Of a stretch of DNA of 64,000 nt, positions 12,901 to 24,067 are shown piece after piece. The DNA is from Gigantopelta aegis (Eukaryota > Mollusca > Gastropoda > Neomphalida > Peltospiridae). The notes under the pieces were generated by a model that made no database searches, was not told the origin of the DNA, and saw only the letters and a list, made by a program, of their open reading frames with translations. The stretch lies in the NCBI RefSeq assembly GCF_016097555.1, contig NC_054702.1, positions 110,895,014 to 110,959,013 on the forward strand. The letters are read 5' to 3'. The first letter of the stretch is position 1, and each line of letters starts with the position of its first letter. The translations under genes and the position numbers were made by a program.

Positions 12901-15900
12901 GTTCCAACCAGTGCACGACATCTGGTCAAAGGTTGTGGTATATGCTTTCATGTTTGTGGGAAAGTGCATATAAAAGATCTCTTGCTGCATTAGGAAACAT
13001 GTAGCGGCTTTCCTCTGCTGACAACATGCGACGTCAGAATTACCAAATGTTTAACGATTATTAATTATCGATGTGCTCTAGTGGTGTTGTTAAATCAAAC
13101 AAACTTTTTAAGTATAAAAGTAGGAGGCTGTTGAGGTGCATAGTGTTCTGGACTTGGAGGTGGAGAGCCTTTTCTCTACTTTTTCCTTGCTCATCTATAT
13201 GAAAAACTTAATAATGCACTGTAAAAAAACCCAGAAGTGCCCTGACTAATAATCACAAGGAATGCAATTGTTATAGGAGTAGATTTCGTTTTGCTGCAAA
13301 ACTTTATTAACCTTTGCTGCTGAATGGCATAATAAAATATAGATTAAAATTTCAAGGCATGTGAAAGATTATTGTACTATGTGTGCAATAATTACATGAA
13401 TTGTGAGGTTATCGAACATGTCGCCCCAAACATTCTGCACATCTCAAAAGAAATGACTAAATTAAACGTTTAAAAATGTAATGAAAGTAGGCACTGAAAT
13501 GCATTTTATGAACATTTCTAATCAGTGACAAAAACTTGAAAGTATTGTGTAAACCAGTTCTCTACACATGTAACGTGATATATTGTATTGGGACTTTTGT
13601 ATGGCAGTAAAGCAGTAAACCTGTACTATGACCCACCCCTAACTACTACCACTGATCAATGTACTTACTTGTGAGTTCACTACATGACATGTCAATAGCT
13701 TTATAGTGTATAAGTATTGTTGATGTGTAGGTGTACAGGAATAAGAATTTCCGTATACATTTTTTTTATCAAATGTAAAAATCTTGATGAATATATATAC
13801 AGTCAGACCTCTTTCGACGACCATTGTTACTACATTTACACCATCCAACCATAAATGTATATCAATGTTATTCTGTTTATTGCACCGGAATTCACACCTT
13901 CCGACCCCGACAGAGCAACTTAGGAAAAAAGGTGCATCCGATGTCTGAAAACACCTCGTTACAACGACCTTACATAATCACAGATGCCGTAGTACGTTGG
14001 CAGTACATACACAGCCACTTAGCATCCTTGATCTCGCCACGAGCCGACATGATCACATGATTTCCGAGTTGCCGATGTCGGCTACATCTGTAGAGGTGTA
14101 TTGCTTTTGAAAATAAGCCTTTAGTCATTCAATCAATTAAAGAATTAACTTCCAACAATTAACCATACTATGTATTCTATGATAAACTAAGTAGGTACCA
14201 ATTGTAGATATCTTTGGCCAAGGCATGATTAGAATGACAGTGAATGCGCCTTGATTAATAATTATATATTTAATAATGGTCTGTGATCGGAACCCGTCAT
14301 TGGGCTATTTCTCATTCCAGCTAGTGCACCACAACTGGTACATCAAATGCTGTAGTATGTGCTGTCCTGTCTGTGGGATGGTACATATAAAAGATACCTT
14401 GCTACTGGTGGAAAAATATAGTGTACTTCCTCTCTAAGACCATATATTAAAATTACACCAAGTAGCCAGTGATTAATAAATCAGTGTGCTCTAGTGGTGG
14501 TATGTAGAGAGAGAGAGACAGCGAGAGAAAAGAGATAGAGAAGAGAGAGAGTGACAAGAGACAGAGAGAGAGAGAGAGACGAGAGAGAGAGAGAGAGAGA
14601 GAACGAACTAGACGACGTTGATATATTACATATTAAAAAACACTAGTAGCGAATTCTATTTTTCCTATAACACTTCTAGAATAACATTTTATTTAATTTT
14701 TTTGTAAATCACAGTACTAAATTCACCGCCATCAGTAATATGACGTCGTCACGATTAGCACAAATTAGTCTGACGTCACGCATTTCAACTAAATCTTTGA
14801 AAACATTATGCTCAGGTGTATAGGTCTTGTTGGCTTGCAAAAAAAAGATGACCCATTCACAGCAACACATTAGCTAGAAACCTTGGAAATTTGCATACCA
14901 TTATTAACCGCGTTAATACACTAAATTATCACATGGGTTTATGACATGGATATCATGGGTAAGTTATAGGATAAATATATATTATATGTGTGTGTGTGTG
15001 TATCGGGGTTCGATCTTAATGGTAGTCCGGTAGTCTGAGACTACCTGAAAATTAACAGGACTACCTGAAGCTGCACACACGTAGTCCATCAGACCACCTG
15101 GAATTTTAAAATTTATTTAGCACAAATGTAACATTTTGTGGATCTAATCTGACCTATTTCAAACAGCAGAAACAGAGGTTTGTTCAGAAAACAATTGTAT
15201 CACATATAACTTGATTGGTCCCCCCATAATATCACATTCATGTGCAGTATGAGATGCAAATTGTTTTTTGAACTGTTATCGCATCGTAACTAAACTGAGT
15301 ATGCGCAAGTTATACATATTGTAGTCGATGCAGTCTTAATTCCGCCAAAATACAATCATCTTGAATTTGGAACATAACCGGATTCCTCACATTTTCATAG
15401 AATGGTAGTTTAATTTACCAATGTCATGTCGATTGAAAGAACTGCGAAGTTGACCATTCTCAGCCGAACAATAATTATTTATCGATCGGCAATTGTCGCA
15501 CGTTTTTGTAAAATGTGTTCTAATAGAAATGCTGTAACGGAAATGCTGTAGCGGAGTTACAAAGATGTCACTTCCCATTTTAACGCAAAACTGCTTGCAA
15601 TGTTTCAATCAACTTTCCATCTCAAATTACATCATTTAATAACATTTATTATGTTCGATTTATTATCTAACATTAAATGAATGTTTTGATTGAAACAATT
15701 ATAATTATATAGTTCTACACATAAATAATTATACTACATTTCATGTAGGTCTACAGTGCCATAGTACTGTCACTTTAGCAATTAACAGATCGCAACGAAT
15801 AACAGATCGTTTGAGTTAAAACATATAGTTTAAAAATATATTTTTACAATAATAGCTAACACACATTTTATTAAGGCAATACAAGCTATAATATTATTGT

Positions 15901-18900
15901 ACATTTTAAACTATTTTGTCTGTTATCCGTTATTCACTGTTTTGCAATATTCATAACTCAACTGTAGTAGGTAGTCGAATGTTTTAGTTTCGCATGACGT
16001 GAAACGTACAGAGCTGGTGGCGGATGGGGGGCTTGTAAACATTTTATATCCAATATATATACAGGCGCAGATCTAGGTGTGTAAAAAAAGTGAGACATCT
16101 GATTGGGGAGAAGAAACGTCCCTAATAATATCAAGGCCACTGAGCAATGTAGTAGGCGTACTGATCATTTTAGTTTTAATTCTCAATCTGTGCTTAGACT
16201 GATAGATATTATAATTCATCTCATATTCAATCAATATTACATTGTCAACTTCGCATTGTATTTCAATAAAAAAAAAAGTGTTATTTCTTGATATGCCATC
16301 TGATTCAGTTACAACTACATGTATATATTACGTAACATAAAGGTATTTTTAAATATAAATAACCTATTTCAGGGCTAGAAATGAAAAAAAAAATCTACAT
16401 GCATCAGGTGCATGCTGAAAAAAAAGTTGCATGCACCAAAAATAAGGCAAATTCGTGGGGGGTTTTTTTTTATATGAAGCTATTCGGAATTATTCGGCAA
16501 TACCTATATTTATTTATTAACAGTACCGGAACGTTATACAACTGCGTTTATTACTGATTCTTGATCAAATTTGAAAATTTTACCCAACGTAAACGCCGTA
16601 CAGAAATCTATAATAGGCCTATTACAAAAACGTACGAATATTTGTGTTTTGTATTAAGCAAGTTCTCAACTTTTTTACGCAATACACAGTACTTGAAAAA
16701 TATTATCATGCACCGCGTGCACCCAGTTTTAAAAGTTACATGCACACGCAAAACATCAGCATGCACCGGTGCATGTACTAACACTGCATTTCGAGCCCTG
16801 TATTTAACAGGTCAAGCAACATAACGAGGGGTTAGTGCCAGAACCTATTATATGGTAAATTATACAAAAATTAGTTAATCACCTTGTCAGCATCATGGGA
16901 AGGTGTACTATCATTTCACAATGTCTCATTCAAACCAATCATTTATTTATGCTTTTATAGAACAGAACCCAAACAAATTATCTTTTATGTCCATTTCCAC
17001 AAAAGACAAAAACCATGTTTTTAGCACTACCTTATTCTGTCTTTCTAGAATTTTGTAGTATCACCCATAGCTGACAGACATAACACGTTAGCTTACAACA
17101 CTGGATTGTGGTGGGCTGTAAACTGTCTGAAAAGATTGAATCGTAGGTGCCATACTGCATGACAGGCTAATGACACGTGCTAGCTCTAAGTGTTTACATC
17201 CAGCGAAGGTGTTTTATGTAAACTATCTCTGGCTGGGTGTTTTGACTTGCAAAGAAATAGCAACTCTGGCTGAGGTAGCTAGAATTGACTGTTTACGCAT
17301 CACGATGACCGGTCCGTTTGTGATAATCTGAGATGGACTGCAGACAAGGGGGGTGGGGGGGTGGGGGTAAGGGGTGGTCGGAAGTGTTTAGTTCTTAGAC
17401 ATCTGGAATGTGGTAAAATGTGTATGTTGTTAACTAGTTGCTGAATAATTGCTGGTTATGTAAATAGTTTAATAAGTGATTGCAGAGTTCATTTAGTTCT
17501 ACAGAAGAAACATGCAGTTAAGAAAATATTAACTGAACAGAGACAGAGAAACTAGTTAAACAGGAAAGTTGTTTTCCTTTATTTTAGTCTGAATAGTTGC
17601 TGTGTGTATTAGAGGAAAAAAATAATATAATTAAATTGATTTGCCGGAGGCAGGACGTAGCCCAGTAGTAAAGTGCTGGCCTGGTGTACGGTCAGTCTAG
17701 AATCGATCCCTGTTAAAGTAATCATTGGACTATTTCTCGTTCCAGCCAGTGCTTCACAACTGGTGTTACATACCATGATATGTAGGCCTACTATCCTGTC
17801 TGTGGGATGATGCATATATTAAAGATCCCTTGGTGCTAATAAAAAAATGGTTGCCCATAGTTTCCTCTCTAAAATATATTTGTGGTCATTAATCACGTCT
17901 GACACCACATACCTGTAGTTGTGTTGAGTGTATCATTAAATATAAAATTCCTTTGGTGCTAATAAAAAAATAGTTGCCCATAGTTTCCTCTCTAAAATAT
18001 ATTTGTGGTCATTAATCACGTCTGACACCATACCTGTAGTTGTGTTGAGTTTGTCATTAAATATAAAATTCCTTTCTTTCTTTCTTTTTTTAAACATGGC
18101 TCCCATATGCAACAACCTTAGTTTAAACAACTTCCAGATTAGGTTGCCAGGGTCTGGATTGAAAATTAATGTTGCGGAAAGACACTGGCTTAAGATAATA
18201 ATTAATCCAGCTCAGATTTCAAGATACAGTCAAATCCACTTAATTGGATGTCGGATTATTGAATATTTCGGATATTTGAATATGTTTGTCCTGCACGGAA
18301 CCATTTGCCATTATGACAATACAAAATCCAACGGTTAATTGGATGTGTTTTTTAACGTGTTTTCGGATATTTGAATATAAAATTATCCTTGCCGAATGGC
18401 AATTGCACGTAAAACATAGGAAAGTTTGTGTTACTTGATGTGGTTTTTTTTAATTTATGATCGTACGTAATACCATACTATCGTACATGCAAAAATGAAT
18501 ACTTTTAATTTTATTTAATTTCATTGTTTAAAAAAAGGAAAAAGACTTACAACAAACTTGTTTTCTTGTTTCTTAAATTATTTCGGATGACTCGTTATTA
18601 ATCAATACATTTCCTAATTACATCGTAATTAATCCATGAACTCTGAGATTCATCTCAAATGTGACCCAATGGCCGAGACAATGCAGGACAATCAAGGATC
18701 AAAGTCGGTCATTCCCACCTTGTTGGCGGCCATGTGCGTTTCGTAAGCAGGCATCCCTTAATCTCATGTCGGCCACTTTTGAAGCAGTGTATGTTTAATC
18801 CATAAATAAACACTTGTCAGATATTTTTCTCTATGAATTGTCGGTGACAGTAACAAACAAAAGCCGTTTGCTACTAGTGTTATTTTTAGCGGGATCTTTT

Positions 18901-21667
18901 GATCACGTGATTTTTCCTCTGCAGCTCACAATGTGAGGCCCCATTTGGGGTGACCGATTATGGTGATTATTGTTTAAATTGTTAAATGCCGACAAAAGGT
19001 AAGTTGTAGGAGATTTTCTTAGCAAGTTGGATTAATCATCTTTTGGCTATAAATATTGACAAGAACTCTTTTTTTTTCACAATGTCAACATGGCAAATAA
19101 ACGGAAAGGAAACGATTTATCTTTGGCTCAGAAATACGACGAGATATGTGCCCAGTATCTAGCCAATGCTAACCCAGAACGAAAAAGACAGAGAACAGGA
19201 AAAGCAGCCAATGTGGAGAAGGCCTTATCAGAATGGTTTTCCGTCGCCAGACAAAAAGACATTCCAATATCGGGCCCAATATTAGCGTTTGTGTTTGTGT
19301 TTTTTCCTTCTGTTACATTGAATAACGGCCTTTCACTTATTTGACTTTGGCCAGTCTAGTTTACCTGTCAAATCAGTTACAAATGCACACAGATAATAGT
19401 CAGATAGACGTCCTGGTAAAATACAGAACATGGAAATGACTACTTATTCAAGATTATATTGGGTGGTTGGGGTGGGGTCTTGTTGCACTTGATTTACAAA
19501 TGTACAAAGAAGTTAATAATGGCCATTTAATTATCAAGAAGTTAATAACGGCCTTTTAATTATTTGACTGTGGCCAGTCTAATTGAGCTTCCGGTGGTTT
19601 TATCTGGGTCATTAGATGTTTAGTCACTTCTGCTTCTAGGCGTACAAACGGCATTAACTGTTGTCTCTTGTATTTATCAAGTTTATAGACAAACTTGATA
19701 ATGGCAACAGAGTCACAATATGGAACTTGGAATCGGTATTTTATTAACACAAAATACTTACCGGTTTTTGACGAAAATTCCACATGTCATGAGGCCCAAA
19801 TTGGGAGAATCGTAATTAGGGTTTGCATAAATCAACGAGGTCTTAATTGGGTATATCGTATGTCGAAACTGTACCTTCGGTTTATTGAATATGCCGCTTA
19901 TTTGAATATATTTTTGTTGCACGAGGCACATCCAAATAAGCGGATTTGACTGTATCACTTGCTGGATTCATTTCGAGTTGTGCTGTGTCATAGCCAGCTG
20001 TTTATTGGGGGTGGAGTGGAGATAGAGGGCACTGCTTTTACACATTTTATGGGGTGACATGCATTATAAAAGTTGGTATTGTGAAAAAAGATGTCCTCTT
20101 GTGCCCAATCCCTGGCTACCCGGATACGCCAGTGCATATATGTGCAATTTAAAGTATATCAATCAATAGATTTTGGTTTCAACACAGGTACCTTTAGTAG
20201 TATTACTTGCATGGACAGTAGAATTGTGGTAATTATTTGCTAATGTCATATTATTTTAGTAACTTTTAATCACATATATCTTTGTTTTAGTAACATCTGA
20301 CCTATGTTGCATACAAACATCTTACACGCGTTGAGATTGTTGTGCATTTTTGTAAAACCTACGAAAATGCGCATTCTGCTAGGAATCATTACACGTTGAT
20401 TGTAAATATATTTGTCATTTTATTCTCTCTAAATTGCTGTTTAAATCATTAAGTTGAAGAACATAATTTTGTTTTAGAACATGTCAAAACGTAGACACTT
20501 TATAATGAGTGAAAACTTTTATTAAAGAAAAATGCCGAATATAGTTACTGGCCCTGTATTCATATTGTTTCGTTAACTTACTGTGTATTAAAAATCATTA
20601 AACATATTAACTTATCTTTAACCGTTGATTGATTCAGTCAGTAGCTCAACACTACAGGTGGTGCAGTTTACTCTGATAGCTTACATTTCGTGTTTAATTA
20701 GTGTAATAAATATATCTGTTATAACTGGTATGATAGCTTATATTTCATGTAATAATTAGTATAACAAATATATCTGTTATAACTGGGTTTAAGGCTTTGC
20801 TTTGTTTGACAAATTGTTTTTCTAAAGTTGTTAAGAGCTTCTAGCAACCTGCTACAATACCAGGGAGCACAATTTACCAACTCAGTGTAGGATAAGGTTA
20901 CTGTGCACACAGCTAGAAACACCCATGACCCTTTCCAGTGTCTGCCATTCAAAGATAATTTGTTATTGTTTACAATTACTTCCTGCCGCCAGTACATTTT
21001 CAAAGTATTAACAACATAGACCCAATTAGGTGTCTCAGAAGCTGCTGCGAAATTAAACGTTTACTGTATGCCACGTGGACTCACTGCAAGATAACATTAT
21101 TCTTGACTTGAGATTCACACAATTTGTCACATATGCTGGACTGTAAGAAAAACTGTTTATAAAATAGCTTGCTCTGGCATGCTGGTTGGAGCTGTTTGTG
21201 TTCAAGTTCCAGGAGCCAGAATAAATTAAATATTTCTTCATCTAATTGCATCATGATTTATTATTATTAGCAGACAAAACTTTTAAGGTTTATACTAAAA
21301 CAAATAACTGCTAGCATCTAAAAGCAAACTATTTAGCAAAAGTTAAGTTTCCGATTTTTAAGTGCATTCCAAAGTTTTCAGTGCACTAACCCTTTGATAA
21401 TTTGATATAATACCATTGTCAGTTCCAGCCTGAATATTGATTTGATGTGTTTTAGTATGAATTGATATATTATAATTATTAATAGTATGTACAGAACATG
21501 CATAATGATTTACCCAGTACTAAATTATCAAAATAACAGACAGTAGTGTTATTTTAACTTCAAATTAGGCCTATTACAAAATATGTACCACCTGAAACTT
21601 CAAGGGACTATCTGAAATGAAAGACCGGTAGTCCTGTTAACACCCTGAAAAAATTGTGAAGATCTAA

Positions 21668-21728
<61 letters not shown>

Positions 21729-24036
21729 CTGAACAAAAAAAGAAACTTCCGATTTGTACATATAGTATTTGTTGTGTTAAAGAATTCATTGTGTAATGAA
21801 ATTATATAGGTAGCATTAGCCTTGAGCTGTATTATCAGGATTCATGAATTTTATCGATTATTTTTGCACTGTTAATCGTCGACAACGTGAAATTCAATTT
21901 GCATGTGCATGCATGGTTCAACATGTCCCGTGTAGTATTCGGTCAATTTGTTTTACTTGTCTTACTGACATTGTTTTTTACATTGTAGCATTTTTAGTAT
22001 GCCAAGAATACCCAATAATTTACGCGAACGGGCGATTGGCATGCTTGATGCTGGCATGTCAACAGCAGACGTTGCAAGGCATGTTGGGAGTTCTAGTCGA
22101 GCGATTCGACATCTTCGCTTAAGATTTCGAACGACAGGAAGCACCAACGACTTGCCACATCATGGACGTCCGCGTGTTACAACGCGTGGTCAAGACCGCT
22201 ATATCATGAACACGCATTTGCGCAGTCGATTCCAAACTGCCACTGCTACTGCTGCTAACACACCTGGGCTTCATAATAACCGAATCAGTGGGCAAACTGT
22301 TCGTAATCGTCTGCGGGAGAACGGTTTACATGCACGACGTCCTTACGTCGGATGCGTTTTAACGCAACGTCATCGTCTTAATTGGGCACGTGTACACACT
22401 CGTTGGATACGGTGACGCTGGAATACCGTTCTTTTTTCGGATGAATCCAGATTTTCTTTACAACGTGGTGATGGCAGGGTGCGCGTCTACCGTAGGAGAA
22501 ATGAACGCTATGCTGACTGTTGTGTTCTTGAACGAGATTGTTTCGGGGATGGGGGTTCTGTCATGGTCTGGGCAGCCGTTGCCCATGGTTATCGTTCACC
22601 ACTAGTCATCATTGGTGGCAATTTAAATGCTCAATGTTACCGCGATGATATTCTCGCTCATCACGTCATTCCTCTGTTCCATAACAACACCAACATCTCG
22701 ATTTTTCAGCATGATAATGTCACCTCTCATACAGCTAGAGACACTGTAAATTTTCTTAGGACAAATAACATTGATTGCATTGATGACTGGCCCGCTAAAA
22801 GTCCTGATCTCAACCCCATTGAGCATGTCTGGGATAGTCTGGACAGACGATTGAGGCGTCGTCCCAACCCACCTGCTAAAGTCAACGAACTTCATCAAGC
22901 GCTCATTCGGGAATGGAACAATATTCCACAGGCAGAAATCAACACTTTAGTCAATTCTATGCACCTGCGATGCACTACAGTGGTCAATTCGAGAGGTGGT
23001 CATACCCATTATTAAGTGGGTGTTTTTTGTTTTAACCCCTGCGACACTTGGTCAAAATTTCTCCCAGTTTCTGTTAACCTATGGCCATGATTTTTGTACC
23101 AAACGATGCATCATGAAACACTCTTTAAACGCATATATAACAATTATTCCCCCGGTTTGTTTTCATCAACTTGTGTTCAAGCAAAGTTAGCAGAAGTTTC
23201 TTATTTTGTTCAGTATATATATATATATATATATATATCGTTAAAAAGTGTATGTTATATATATATATACATACACAAACACACCACACACACACACACA
23301 GACACACACACGCATACAAACACACATACAAACACACACACACACATATAGAGAGAGAGAGATAGAGAGGCTATTTCATGGGGGTTTTCCCCAATATGAT
23401 TTGTATGTCGTGATGCGTGAAAACCATATTTTCATGAATTGCAAAGCAAACTAGGGTCTGTCACTGTCTGTCTAAAAAAAACCCACCATGAAATGATCTA
23501 TTTATTATATATTTCTTATTTTTAACAAAAACTTTCGCTTTTTAAAATATCTTTCGCTTATCATATATTTCTTCTGGTGGACATTTATACCTGACCACGG
23601 ACTTTTTAAAAGAAATATGAATTAAAATTACCATTATTTAATTATTAAATTAAGACTGCTGTAAAAACATACATGACAAAACGATCATCCAAAAAATCCC
23701 AAACAAAAACAAAAACATGAATCGAAATACACGTATATAGTCTATCATTTTCTTTATATTATGGAATTTACTACAAGCAAGTTATTTATTTCTGAGCCAA
23801 CTGTTTTCTAAATTTCATGCACAAATAGTATATTTTTGTTACTTCCAAAACACTTTTTTTCTTCTTTTTATGTCAAACCAAACTGAAATTATTTACCAAA
23901 ACAAAACATTTTTGAAAGAGAATGGGATGGACTAACTAACTTGCACTCTACGACAGGATGTTGTGTCACCATTATTTGGCTTCGTTCACAATCAGTTTCA
24001 GTTGCACTTCATATCCATTTTTTATAGGTATTATTG

Positions 24037-24067
<31 letters not shown>

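Larger units (their letters stand above)
15005..21668. mobile_element. Possible old large element, ends only
   Basis: The left end (GGTTCGATCTT then TTAACAGGACTACC) is matched in inverted order at the right (reverse complement GGTTAGATCTT then TTAACAGGACTACC). Both ends abut TG microsatellite. If real, this is a ~6.6-kb element that later received the 16370 element, a SINE and the Tigger copy. No transposase of its own was recognised. Two unrelated fragments of one repeat family in opposite orientation would look the same. Confidence 0.3.

Noticed and set aside
14506-14601. GA-rich tract as a regulatory element
   Set aside because: Simple microsatellite following a SINE tail.
23094-23454. 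Open frames of HTHTHT and IYIYIY repeats
   Set aside because: Microsatellite translation.
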